Part shown: positions 11,395-22,354 of the stretch, piece by piece | How the letters are laid out: every line of letters starts with the position of its first letter | How positions within the stretch are numbered: position 1 is the first letter of the stretch | NCBI GenBank assembly: GCA_032622095.1 | Contig: CP136063.1 | Span: 147,243,379-147,307,378, forward strand | Reading direction: 5' to 3' | Origin: Siphonodentalium dalli | Lineage: Eukaryota; Mollusca; Scaphopoda; Gadilida; Siphonodentaliidae | DNA length: 64,000 bases | Made by a program: the position numbers and the translations under genes | The notes under the pieces: model-generated | What the model saw: the letters and a program-made list of their open reading frames with translations, nothing else | The model's database searches: none | What the model was told of the DNA's origin: nothing

Positions 11395-12156
11395 CTGAAA
11401 TGAGATAGAGAGAATTTTAACCATCATTCAAGTATGCTATATCTCGGACAAATTATATTACATATACATTATGCATGCATAGAGGACATCTAGTGTTTTC
11501 GAGTAGATACCAAAAACAATTGCATGAAAGGCTGAGACAAGTTTTTACTATTGAAAGTGACATAAGTCATGAATGAGATATTTTTCAATCAAAACACAGC
11601 AAAACACTGGAAATTCTTTTCATAATTTGCATTTCTAAAGAAATTTTAGTTTTTTTAATAGCCAATTTTCTCTTAACAATCTTCAATCATTACAAGACAA
11701 CTGATCGCTGCCCATTCACCCAGTGTTATATCACTGACCGACGCTGAGTAAGATAGTTCCCATATACTTCCTCACACACATATATCAGATTAGAATTAAC
11801 ATTATTTTTTATTATATAAGTATGACAATAACAGGGAAGATAATTCAAATATCAAAGCAATATCAACACTGGTTAATTTATACTGCCCTGCACATGAACT
11901 TGTACTTCAATTATCAAATGCATTTAAACTAATTCACTGTCACATGCGGGTAATTAAATGGATTGATTATTATTATTACTATCACAAAGGTGATTCCCCC
12001 CCCCCCCCTTATGGATAGTGCGAAAGTGAAAATTTCTCTATCTTCTGAGAAGGGGATATTGACTATTATTTGCCTGATATTTTTGCGATTAGCTATCGTT
12101 GAATGTATAATAATATAAGTTATACACCATCGGCAAAAAAGGAAGTCTAACATACA

Positions 12157-12266
12157 TACAGTAATGCCCTAAATAATCGACTCCTTAACCACAGCATAAT
12201 TATGACTAATTTTTCAGGATTTAGTCGGAAATATGGCTTGTTGCCATTCATCGGAAAGCTCTCAGT
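12157..12266. mobile_element. Half copy of palindromic MITE family A
   Basis: A single arm runs from TACAGTAATGCCCTAAATAA to 'tcggaaagctctcag', and then the sequence departs into unrelated intron DNA. It matches the left half of the 6600-6815 palindrome, with only a few differences ('gactaa' for 'gggtaa'). Confidence 0.85.
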
Positions 12267-13845
12267 ACATAAAAGTTATTCAACTATTTACAAATATTTA
12301 AAAGGAAAATGATGTTTTATTAGCAAATAAATTCAAAGTAGGATATAAGCATGTCAGTATGGTGTATGAGCATAATCTTAAATTGACTAATTATCTCCTA
12401 GCCAAAAGTTTTTTCTCTATTTAGGACCAGTGATATTTTATGCTAATGTTGGGAAAGTACATCCTGAACATCTTCTACAATTGAGCTAGCTAAGATACAT
12501 TTTCCATACAAAGAATTCTATGAGCTGGGAAATTAATAGATATCTACTTTTGGGATAGATAATCTGTGGTAGGATTATATATTCTTGGCACCCACTCTGA
12601 ACCTGTCATTACTGATGTGTGAAAACAATATTAAAACCAATAGAAAGGGCTCAGGTGCTAAAATCTTAATTTGGAACTTAATTGTTAGAAATGATACTCC
12701 TAATGTTATTATCTGTTGGAATGGAACAAAGCGAGATGCAGAAACAATGAACTGACGTAGCAAGGCTGATGAGGGATTAGACTGGTGATCACTCTAATTG
12801 TTACAAGCTACAAATTACAAATCACTGCAACCAGCCACAGATCTCTAATGGCAAACCACAAATCTCCCAGCATTAGGATCAGAGCCAACACCTGGGGTTC
12901 ATCAGTCAGGTAGTTAGCAAGAAATAAAATCAGAGATTAAACTTTGGCAACACTCCGAAATATGTCCCACCAATAAAGTTGGCCAGTTTTGGTGGCCACA
13001 ACTGATTAAAATGGATAAATGAGTACATTTGTGAAGAATGTGGTTAATGCCAAACAATAATTAAGAAAACTTGTACAGTCCTGATCCCTCAGTTATAAGT
13101 AGGGTTATTTTAATCATCCTTCTTTGTAATTTGTTATGAGAAAATCTCCAGAATGGATATTACTGATAACTGAATAATTAATATTCCAATAGTAAGAAAG
13201 CCAGTCACTACTGTCATGTCTGGTAAAACTGTACACTCTGGTCACAAAAATATTTCCAGATTTGAGGTGGAAAACCCTAAAATACTGGCTTGTCTTATCA
13301 GAAAAAAGTACCGAAATGGAACATGATAGTTTTAAGCTATCATGTTGCATGTAATACGGTACTGTAATACAGTTCTCTTCTGTGTTGACCGGTGCACATG
13401 GATTTCAGCCTGTAAAGTTTACTGAGCTAATTTTAATATCAAGATTGTTATGACAGTGTAAAAATTTGAATGAAGAAGTTCTATCATTATACAGACAGGG
13501 ACGTAGCTAGAGGGTCTCTGTTGGGGGGGGGGGTGTCCACCTTGATAATTCCAACTGCACCCCCTTGAATCAGACCAGAGACAAGGTTTTGCATAATTCC
13601 ATTTGCACCCCCCCCCCCCCACTTGAATTGAATCAAACCAGAACACCCCTTGAATCAGACCAAAGGTTTTGCATAATTTCATTCCCTCCTTGCACCTACA
13701 TCGTAAGTGTTCACAGGCCTAATAGCCTATTTATAAACCATAGTTCTATCTACCCGGTTTTCATATATTTTGAACCTGAAAATTGCACAAATCCTAACAT
13801 CTAGTGGTCTAACTCCAGACAAATGCACACGACTACGGGCAATTG
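12267..13845. other. Intron stretch with C/G homopolymer runs
   Basis: Mostly unremarkable AT-rich intron. At 13520-13700 there are G and C homopolymers (9-14 nt) and two or three imperfect copies of a unit containing 'ccttgaatcagacca' and 'ggttttgcataatt', a small decayed tandem repeat. Nothing else recognised. Confidence 0.5.
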
Positions 13846-14340
13846 ACCAGGACACACCATGCCGACCATGGTTGTTCGGCCTGGTGTGAGAAAAATTTTG
13901 AAAACTAAACAAGAAAGTCACAAAATCCAAGCATCTAGACTGACCTCAAGCTTTCCTATAATGTTGGAAATTTCAAACCTTATACTCTCCCTTAGTTTGG
14001 AAATTTTCCAACTGATGACCATTTCAGTCGACAATTTTAACCAAATGTAGTAAAATATTGTTTTCTTAAACTCATTAGCAGTTATTTATTGGCCATGGAA
14101 GGGACCAGGACACACCGGGCGGACCATGGTTTGGCCCGGCGTGCGAAAATTTTGAAATCTGAACAAGAAAATCGCAAAATCCTAGCCTCAAGCATTCCTA
14201 GAGTTGTAAATTTCAAACTTAGGTTGGAAAATTTCCAACTGATGACAATTCCAGTGACAATTTTGACCAAATGTAGGACAATATGTTTTCTTAAATTAAC
14301 TAGAAGTCTTGGAAATTTCCAACCTGACACCCACTAATTT
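13846..14340. repeat. Diverged ~256-bp tandem duplication
   Basis: Copy 1 (from 13846) and copy 2 (from 14102) both start with 'gaccaggacacacc' and share in order 'gaccatggtt', 'aattttgaaa', 'caagaaa', 'cacaaaatcc'/'cgcaaaatcc', 'ggaaattttccaactgatga' (or close) and 'ttaaccaaatgtag'. A third, very partial copy of the second half follows ('ggaaatttccaacctgac', 'ggccatttcagt'). The copies differ by many substitutions and small indels, so the duplication is old. The open frames on both strands here are by-products. Confidence 0.75.
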
Positions 14341-15617
14341 GATGGCCATTTCAGTCCAAAGTTTTTACCAAAAGAAGGAAAATATGAAAATATTGGTACA
14401 AAAACAATAAATTCCCCCCAATAAATTGTTTGAAAATCAAACTACAAGAACATTTTCAACCTATTGTTGGTGTGAAATTTCCAACTAATGTTGTGTCAGG
14501 TATGAAATTTCCAACTATTGAAAATTTTGACCTGTCGCCACGTCTCTGTATACAGATCGACATACACTGTAAACTATCATGGTTTAACAATCAGGATTGA
14601 AAACAATATGAAAATATAAAACAATTCTGAAGTTTGGTGATTTTTTTAGCTATTAACAGTTATCACATCTATTCAATATAAATCTTTCTTGTTGGAGAGA
14701 TGTGTTAGATAATTTAAACTTCAACATAAAAGAAGATGGAGATGGGGACCAAATTGATCTTCACAAATATATACAAATAAATTTCTTTTGAATGCTCTTG
14801 ACTGATATGACATGCAAAACAGCTGACCTGTCAGTGCACCTGTCTGACAGAATATCAGGTATATGACACATTTCTATCTGCCATCAAAGAGAGAATTGGT
14901 TATAGTCCATTAAAATCTCTGCAAATGGCTTTATCAGCTGTGAGGCTGTCAAGGTTATGGCATGTCACATGAACCTAACAAATGGATCGGGCTAAATTTC
15001 CAGTAAATCAAGAAAATTGGACACTCAAAACTCCAGTGAAAATAATTTCAAAGAAATTATCATCGGTTAAAGAAGATTTAGTTTCAAGGTACTACTATCC
15101 AGGAAGAGAAAAAAGGTTTATGGGAATTTGGTCAACATTTCAAGTTGAAAAATGACCAAAACCTGTTCAAATATCAGACTGATTTAAACTGAGCTTACTA
15201 AATTATAAAATATTTAATTTCATTTTAATCATTAAAACTAAAGTTATCAGATGGAAATGAAGTGCTTGGACAGACAGTGGATCGATCATGCATGGATGAC
15301 TGTTTATTTTTTCAAAAGGGCATATAAATAAATCAGTCCATCATGTATTTTCAGGCCTATGTAGATGAAAGAGGACAAATGACAGCACAAGCTTGTGGAC
15401 AATTTATTCCGACTGAGACAGTACCTGTGCCCACATCATTCATGAAACATGTTTCTTCTTCATTAAACATATAATGTCAAAGTTCATTGGAGTTGTAGCT
15501 TGTGTATAAATGTTGGAATTGATGTCTTGGAAATGTTATCTGCAGACAGCTGTCTGGGGTCATAAAATCAAAGAATTTAGCTGCTCCTGTGTACATCCAG
15601 TCATCTACACTCCATGT

Positions 15618-16330
15618 GCATCAGAACTATAGTCTGATAAATTTGGTTCAGGCTATGCACAATGCGATGGTCCCATCAGAACTATAGTATGATAAATGTG
15701 GTTCACACACCATGCGATGGTCCCATCATAGTCTGATAAACGTGGTTCTGGCTATATACAATGCGATGGTCCCATCGAAACTATAGTCTGATAAATGTGG
15801 TTTAGACTACACACCATAGGATGGTCCCATCAGAACTATAGTCTGATAAACATGGTTCAGGCTATGCACAATGCATTGGTCCCATCAGAACTATAGTCTG
15901 ATAAATGTGGTTCAGGCTATGCACAATGCTATGGTCCCATCAGAACTATAGTCTGATAAATGTGGTTCAGGCTACAAACTATACGATGGTCCCATCAGAA
16001 CTAAGGTCTGATAAATGTGGTTCAGGCTACACACCATGGGATGGTCCCATCAGAACTGTAGTATGATAACTGTGGTTCCGGCTATCCACCATGTGATGGT
16101 CCCATCAGAACTATAGTCTGATAAATGTGGTTCGGGCTACACACCATAGGATGGTCCCATCAGAACTATAGTCTGATAAATGTAGGTCAGCCTACACACC
16201 ATTCAATGGTCCCATCAGAACTATAGTCTGATAAATGTAGGTCAGCCTACACACCATTCAATGGTCCCATCAGAACTATAGTCTGATCAATCTGGTTTTG
16301 GCTACACACCATGCAAGGGCCCTTCAGAAC
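15618..16330 (+). repeat. 55-bp minisatellite, about 12-13 units
   Basis: The unit runs 'catcagaactatagtctgat', then 'aaatgtggttcaggc', 'tacacaccatgcgatgg' and 'tccc'. Units are 55 bp with occasional shortened copies (one near 15705-15735 lacks the 'agaacta' segment). Two nearly identical adjacent units around 16165-16275 share the variant 'gtaggtcagcctacac', a sign of recent local duplication. Each unit contains short dyads: ATCAG/CTGAT around ACTATAGT, and GATGG-tc-CCATC. Confidence 0.95.
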
Positions 16331-17058
16331 ATTGGAAACAGATAATTATGGGTTATTTCACAATCAGGTTGGGCATTTCAGTTTTATCACTGTGATGAAA
16401 GTTGTTGCCATGCCTGTAGATTTATAGGACAGCTACTGTCGTCTTACCGATGTGTACATTTAGCTGAACATTTTAAAGGGGTACGTACGCCATTTTCAAT
16501 AAATTTCCGATGATAACAACTATCTATTATCGATAATATATAGAAACATAAGTAATTTGAGTCGAAGATGTATTCTGTAAACGCTCAGGTTAATAGGCTA
16601 TCTTAAAATTTAATAATTTAAAAGTTAATAATTTAATATAAATTGAATTTATGGCTGGAGCCATAAAATGGCGTAAATTAAAATACGAATTTCTGTGTAC
16701 CAGACGTAATCAAATTATAATTGAGGGATACTGGATTAGTAAACCCATTGCACACACGATCGTTTGAAACATTATGCTGATACGGGGAGAAAACTCAAGC
16801 CACTCACTGACTAGTGACGATAAATGAGTATATGGGACTAGTATGCATATATAATAAAACTTTTATTTGATACATTTGGTTGAAAACTGTACAAAAATTA
16901 CTCGACAACAACAATTTGTATTTTTGTATTCCGGTAAATTTGCCATCCGTAACACTACTTCGTACTCAACAGACTTTCAAATAATGGAAAAATTGTTACC
17001 TTATTTTCCGACTCAGAGACTACAGAAACCAACAACAACATTTGGGTACAGTATCCCT

Positions 17059-17745
17059 TTAACTCTTTCGCTGCCATCCCGCAACACGGATATACTCCCC
17101 AGTGCCAAGCATTTTGTGTGTAAATACAAGTATTGTATGTATATACGGGTAATGCAATGACTATCGGGTAATTAACGGTGTATTTAGTTGAAACTTCACA
17201 TGTGGGTATACTTGACAATGACCTATCACCTGCCCTGACGTGGAGACCCATTCAATGTCATAGGGGTCACGTGACATTGGTGGCCATCTTGGATTTGCTT
17301 TAATTTATGTTTTTCGGTAGATTTTTTTTCAATTCATATATGATTAAATGTTTGTTTTTTGTTCTAGTGTTCTATGCCATTAATTAATGCTTCACCAGTT
17401 AATCATATTCCGGCTACTATTCCGTATTTTTCACCGACCTCATTCCGACAGAATTTCGGTCGGTTTGCGCGACTCGTTTTGGACGCTAAACTGATTTGTC
17501 AACGGTATAATCTGGCTCGGACTGTACTCATAGAACTTCAGGAGTAGCATGACTTTGACTGACCTTTCTTCTAAATTGTCATCGCACACCAGCACTCTAC
17601 ATAAAATAATCGAACCCCGTTGTAATGCAACAAAACAATATAATTACGATCCGTAAACCAGGTGCACCCCCGAACTCGCATAAATGCGTATTTGGCAGTG
17701 ACTGGGTAACTCGCAATTATGCGAGCTTGGCATCGAAAGAGTTAA
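17059..17745. mobile_element. TTAA-bounded element family E (CTCTTTCG ends)
   Basis: It starts TTAA-CTCTTTCGCTGCCA and ends TGGCATCGAAAGAG-TTAA, an inverted repeat with one mismatch directly inside a TTAA duplication. This is the arrangement expected for a piggyBac-superfamily non-autonomous element of 687 bp. The interior is more CpG-rich than the surrounding intron (for example around 17440-17740) and has no transposase-length ORF. A single copy in this window. Confidence 0.75.
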
Positions 17746-19077
17746 ATGGTCATGTTATAGATAATAAATAGAACATGAATGTCTTTTGCCCTGTCAAACA
17801 CCAAAATCCAGTAAAATTGCTTTCTCAAAATTTGCAATGCAGAACTCACATATGAGATAAAGAAATTATGCACTGTGAATTTGAAAATATTATGTTGCTT
17901 TCCAGACTAGAAATCACCAACTGAGTTAACTGCAGAAAACGGTGTCAAAAATAACCAAATAATAATCGAGTAACACTTGTTTGATTGTAGAAACAATTAA
18001 TGTAAAAAAATAGCTTTTTATGATGTCCACTCCGAAACGGGGTACAGTTGTGTATGATATACACTGTTCATGTGGACAAAAATTTTCTTAATATAGCAAA
18101 TAGTAACCCTTCTTGCTGATAAAAATGCAACAATAATTCAGATCTTTCCCAATGTATGTTTTAGTCCATGGAACTAATATGTCAAACAAAATGTCCACTC
18201 CGAAACACACTCTGATACATGCTTTGCCTCATGAAATTTATTAAGAAAATCTATACTTTTTCCAGGTAGTGGGGGTATTCACACATTCACTACATCTTTA
18301 CTCACCATAAAGGATCATGGAGCTCGCTAGCCACTTAAATTCAACAATAATGCAAAATGTCCACTCCGAAACACATGCAAATAATTGGGTTAAAAATAAA
18401 CGATTTCAAGAATATTGAAGGAAATCAAGTACATATTTACAGTATGTGCTCCAGTTGACTTGTATAATATAAAATCAATCAAAGAAACTTGGAAATATTT
18501 TGACATTGGGAGCAACTGTTTGAAAATTGGGTAATTTTGTAGGTACAATTTTTTTTAATTGGTGACAAAATTTATTTAAGAACATTTGTTGGATGGCTGA
18601 TATTGCAATGAAATGGCTATTTCATGTATTTTACTCAGACCAGTTTCCAACTTTGCATCATCCACTAACAGCTAGTGTGTAGAATGCTTAATATAGAGTC
18701 ATGGGTTCAGAAATCGCCCCTACTCAACCATTTGCATGCCACAAAATACAGAATTTGATTCTAGAGAGGGTAATGTGGCATATTTTTCATCAACTATTGA
18801 CTTATGAGTATGAAAAATTGAATATGAACAAATAATTTTGAAAAAAAATGATTTGTGGTTTGTCAGTCGGTGAGAAAAAGTGCTCAACTTGATTGTGAAA
18901 TGACCCTTATATCCTTTGGGAAAGATTCTTTTGTGGAGTCTTGGGACATTTTTGGGACACATATCAATGGTTTTCCACCAGCATCTGTTTCATTTGATGA
19001 GAACTGCTGAATGGGAAAGGAGGAGGGAATTAATTGAAATCTTCAATAATACTTTTGCCCGGTGCAAGTACAAGCAT
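17746..19077. repeat. Intron stretch with a thrice-repeated 15-mer
   Basis: TGTCCACTCCGAAAC occurs unchanged at 18024, 18192 and 18358 (spacings 168 and 166 bp). The DNA between the copies shows little evident similarity. This could be an old tandem repeat with one preserved segment, or three protein-binding sites. The rest of the stretch is plain AT-rich intron. Confidence 0.6.
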
Positions 19078-19290
19078 TTTAGGATAGGATAGGATAATTT
19101 TATTTATAATACACACACATGGAAAGTACAATTACAAATAAATATAATATTAATAGACTATACATGTATATTGCTAGGGGTGATATAGTCATGGCTGACT
19201 GTCTTCCTATCACCCCTATGTGGTGTGGAGATCCCCACAGACCCCCTCCTTTTCTAGGGCCCCTGTTCTGAATCAGCTGGCCTGGTTCCT
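19078..19290 (-). mobile_element. 3' end of a truncated non-LTR retroelement (ATCCT tail)
   Basis: On the minus strand the sequence ends 'aaataaaattatcctatcc' followed by a (TCCTA)n tail (plus-strand 'aggataggataggata'). A short 3' tandem repeat preceded by 'ataaaattat' is typical of CR1/Nimbus-like LINE or SINE 3' ends. The 5' part is missing. An inverted segment 'aggggtgatatagtcatgg'/'tatcacccct' lies at 19176-19222. Family assignment is tentative. Confidence 0.5.
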
Positions 19291-20564
19291 GTGATATGAA
19301 GACTACAAAAATTATTTTTAATATTTAATATGGATGACCCAGGATGATAAATGTTCCATATGTTCAATAAGCGAAACCAATTATTAACACAAGAAAATTT
19401 ATGAATCATAATACTAGATTGACATCTTAGTCTAGTCTATGTTAACTACAGACCCACATATACATAGTGGGTCTGATTACTTGTTGTAGACTTTATATTT
19501 CCAAAACTGTCAGATTTCACTTCAGTAGTGCCAATCATAACTCACTATTGGTATCCCCAAGATAAAAGTGTCCAACTGAAGCGATTGACATAACATGATG
19601 TGATGTAATTTGGGGGAAGGCTGTACGCTTATACGAAATGACATTACAACGAGACACAGAATGTCAGTATGACTCTGAGAGTATGTTTAGACAGACTGAT
19701 CTTCGCCTAATAAGAGAATTAGCTAGAGAGAAAAGAAATATCCTGAATTTATTCACAATAATAGCTTGCCCTTTGATTCAAAAGTCACCTAGAAGATATG
19801 AAGTTAAGCAGACAGTTAAAAACACAGTACTAATTTGATCTGGCCTGTTCTCCGACACACAAGTCACAAAGAAGACTGAAGAAGCCAGAAAATCATGGAC
19901 ACAGAATTAATTTAATGAGGCCTGTTCTTTGAAGCACATGCCACCTAGTAGTGATTACCTGAAGGAGCAAATGCCATCAATTTAGACAGACACACAAGGT
20001 TCCAGCACATGTTGGTATGGTACTCATCCTTGGACACACATAGTTACTGTGTTATGTGTGTTACCCCTCTGTTAGAGCATTAACTGGTTCATTGCCAGAA
20101 TAGCTTGAATAGCTACACTCTAGCTTTTGAGAAAAGTGACTGTAGAATTCCAATATAATATTGGAATTATACACATAAATTTTTGGTTTTCTTGAAAATT
20201 ACATTACCATATGTCAATATATTGTCTTTAAAAACAGACAGTATTATTGAATGGTTCAAGAAATATAGATGTGTAAGTATGTGTCATAGGATGTGAGACA
20301 GTCAGTCATATCAGGTCATATGAGAAAATAACGAATAGCTATATAACCAAATAGTTTCTAATTGAGTGTTATGTGATTTGGATTATGACCATGATTTCTT
20401 CTGCTTCCGTCCTTAAAATTCTTCATGTGTGAGATAATGTACTGTAGTTAATTAGCTATTAAAGCTTTGTTACTTTATCTCCAGATCTAAGAAAATAGTT
20501 AGTTTTCATAATAGTAGCAAATAGATCTTTCATTTCGATAAAGTAATAATTTTTTTCACGTACT
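19291..20564. other. Intron stretch, nothing recognised
   Basis: AT-rich. Short ORFs (for example 19638-19838) have no family resemblance. There is a small inverted pair 'attccaatata'/'tatattggaat' at 20145-20168. Confidence 0.45.
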
Positions 20565-20974
20565 TTAACCCTTTACCCAACAAACCGGCCAAAACCGGCC
20601 AAATGAAGCTTCAACAGCCTAAAATATCTTCGGTCTGTCTCAATAAAACCATACAAATATGGATATCATTGGAACCGGTTCATTGACCACATTGTGATGG
20701 TTACAGTTATGCCCTGTGCCAATGCATTCTCTTATATATGCGAGTCGACCATAGGTCGCCTCGCATATATAAGAGAATGCATTGGCCTAAAGAAAATCTT
20801 TTTTTAACACTTTTTACCATTTTTTCTTACATTCTTTAACAATTTTATAATTTTTAATGTGTTAAGCCAATGCATTCTCTTATATATGCGAGGCGACCTA
20901 TGGTCGACTCGCATATATAAGAGAATGCATTGGCACAGGGTAAAAAAAATCCCGACTGTTGGGTAAAGGGTTAA
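20565..20974. mobile_element. TTAA-bounded MITE with CCCTTTACCCAACA ends carrying two core palindromes
   Basis: The termini are TTAA-CCCTTTACCCAACA…TGTTGGGTAAAGGG-TTAA. Inside are two 67-bp perfect palindromes (20719-20785 and 20867-20933). They open 'ccaatgcattctcttatata' and are centred on 'cgacctatggtcg' or its complement. The module as a whole is bounded by 'ccctgtgcc' and 'ggcacaggg'. The same module occurs in elements with different terminal repeats at 21123, 25776, 28845, 57557, 58236 and 63522. Non-coding; piggyBac-like by its TTAA edges. Confidence 0.85.
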
Positions 20975-21122
20975 CTTCAAGACTTAGACTGTGTGGGGGA
21001 ATACTTATATTTATATATCACCTCTCCCTTATAAATCGGGCTGCTCTCATTAAAATGTTCAATAATATGAAAAATGTGCTTTGGCTTATAAAATGCCAAA
21101 TCAACCAAAAATATTGCAATGT

Positions 21123-21378
21123 TTAACCCTTTGAGTGCCAGGGGCCGATATTATCGGCCCTAAACCTACACAATAAGTCTGTTAAAGAATATAATAAAAT
21201 ATATTAAAATTGTAAAAAATTGTAAAAAAAAAAAAATAAAAAAAAAAAAAATTGGTAAGCCAATGCATTCTCTTATATATGCGAGGCGACCTATGGTCGA
21301 CTCGCATATATAAGAGAATGCATTGGCACAGGGTATATGGGTTGATACAAAAATCGGACCTGGCACTCAAAGGGTTTA
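21123..21378. mobile_element. TTAA-bounded MITE with CCCTTTGAGTGCCAGG ends and one core palindrome
   Basis: The left end is TTAA-CCCTTTGAGTGCCAGG; the right end is CCTGGCACTCAAAGGG followed by TTTA (a decayed TTAA). It encloses a single 67-bp core palindrome (21260-21326) identical in plan to those at 20719 and 20867, then 'cacagggt'. It lies only ~150 bp from the preceding element yet has a different terminal repeat. An A-rich spacer fills the left part. Confidence 0.85.
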
Positions 21379-21441
21379 TATATGGAACAATTTATTAAGA
21401 TATTTTTTCAAGAGCGATCCAATTTGGTCGTGAATTACCAG

Positions 21442-21626
21442 TACAGTAATGCTCTAAGTAATCGACTCCTTAACCACAGCAGAATTATGGGTAACTTTTC
21501 AGGATTTAGTCGGAAATATGGCTTGTTGCCGATGAATGGCAACAAGCCATATTTCCGACTAAATCCTGAAAAGTTACCCATAATTCTGCTGTGGTTAAGG
21601 AGTCGATTACTTAGAGCATTACTGTA
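21442..21626. mobile_element. Full palindromic MITE family A, internally shortened
   Basis: TACAGTAATGCTCTAAGTAA…CATTACTGTA, a 185-bp perfect or near-perfect palindrome. Its centre is 'ttgccgatgaatggcaa', so the innermost 'ggaaagctctcactgag' part of the longer copy at 6600 is gone. Compensatory changes are mirrored in both arms (for example 'gtaac'/'gttac' and 'gctctaag'/'cttagagc'). The matching arms suggest that the palindrome was copied or re-homogenised as a unit. TA at both edges. Confidence 0.9.
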
Positions 21627-22263
21627 TTTCAATCTGTTGGAGCCTGGATGGGTGAGGAGTTAACTGATTGTTTGCCATTGTTCATGAATGTATTCATGAT
21701 GTCTCATAATTATGCGATATGACGACGACAGTGATACTGGCTAAGACTTTGAAATTAATGATGTTTGAGAAGAAAAAGTAATCCTCGTATTACGCACAAA
21801 ACCCAAGACACCGATCATGAGTTGACCCCTCCTGACCCCCAGTGGGAGCAGTATGAATTGATTATTCTCTCGATCCTGTGACGCCAGACATTACTTGTGT
21901 TAGATTACCTCAGCACGAATCACTAAGTACCATCAACTAGAATGGCCATGCTAATTCCATAAAACTAGATCCCAACAATTGACAAACAGAAAAAAAGTAA
22001 TGTTTAACCTAGCAGAAGCTAGAATTTTTTTTTATATATATATATGGTTAGCGATTTGATAGATGAAAACTAAACATACATGGGCATAGTAAAGAGTGAC
22101 AAAATTTAGAAATTAGAAGTGTGGGGGTTTTAGAAATTTATTGCAAACAGTTTACTTTTCTGCTATTGAGGTTTAAAATAATTCCCAACTTTTAGCCCGT
22201 ACTTTGGATGCTGCATGAATAGTTTGAGTATTTCTGACCAAATATTGAGCTTCTCATGGAATA
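21627..22263. other. Intron stretch, nothing recognised
   Basis: AT-rich spacer between MITEs. A small poly(T)/(TA) tract lies at 22026-22046. No gene or repeat recognised. Confidence 0.45.
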
Positions 22264-22354
22264 ATAACCCTTTCATGATGGGAGCTGTGCTAGTGCAGCA
22301 TTAAATATCCTGTGCCAGTGAATTATCTTATATATGCGAGTCTCCCATAGGGAG
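22264..22354. mobile_element. Left part of a TTAA-bounded MITE family C, split by a retrotransposon
   Basis: It starts CCCTTTCATGATGGGAGCTG and runs through 'tgcagcattaaatatcctgt' and 'tatatgcgagtctcccatag'. It stops in the middle of the first core palindrome, at about 22354. The missing second half of that palindrome and the rest of the MITE resume at 24025. Together the two parts reconstruct the layout of the intact copies at 28845 and 57557. Confidence 0.85.

Noticed and set aside
11395-11427. ATG at 11427 as start of the basonuclin ORF
   Set aside because: The 11 codons before GAC at 11394 are the intron end with a clear cag acceptor. Homology to basonuclin begins right after it and continues from the exon at 35515.
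15618-16330. CRISPR-like array
   Set aside because: Units are contiguous 55-bp tandem repeats without unique spacers, in eukaryotic intron DNA.
16476-17060. Possible element between 'ttaaaggggtacgtac' and 'gtacagtatccctttaa'
   Set aside because: Only the outermost 8-9 bp are complementary and the arms do not continue, so chance cannot be excluded.
22334-22354. ATG at 22334 as start of the reverse-transcriptase fragment
   Set aside because: These bases belong to the interrupted MITE. The retroelement begins at about 22355 and the fusion frame is accidental.
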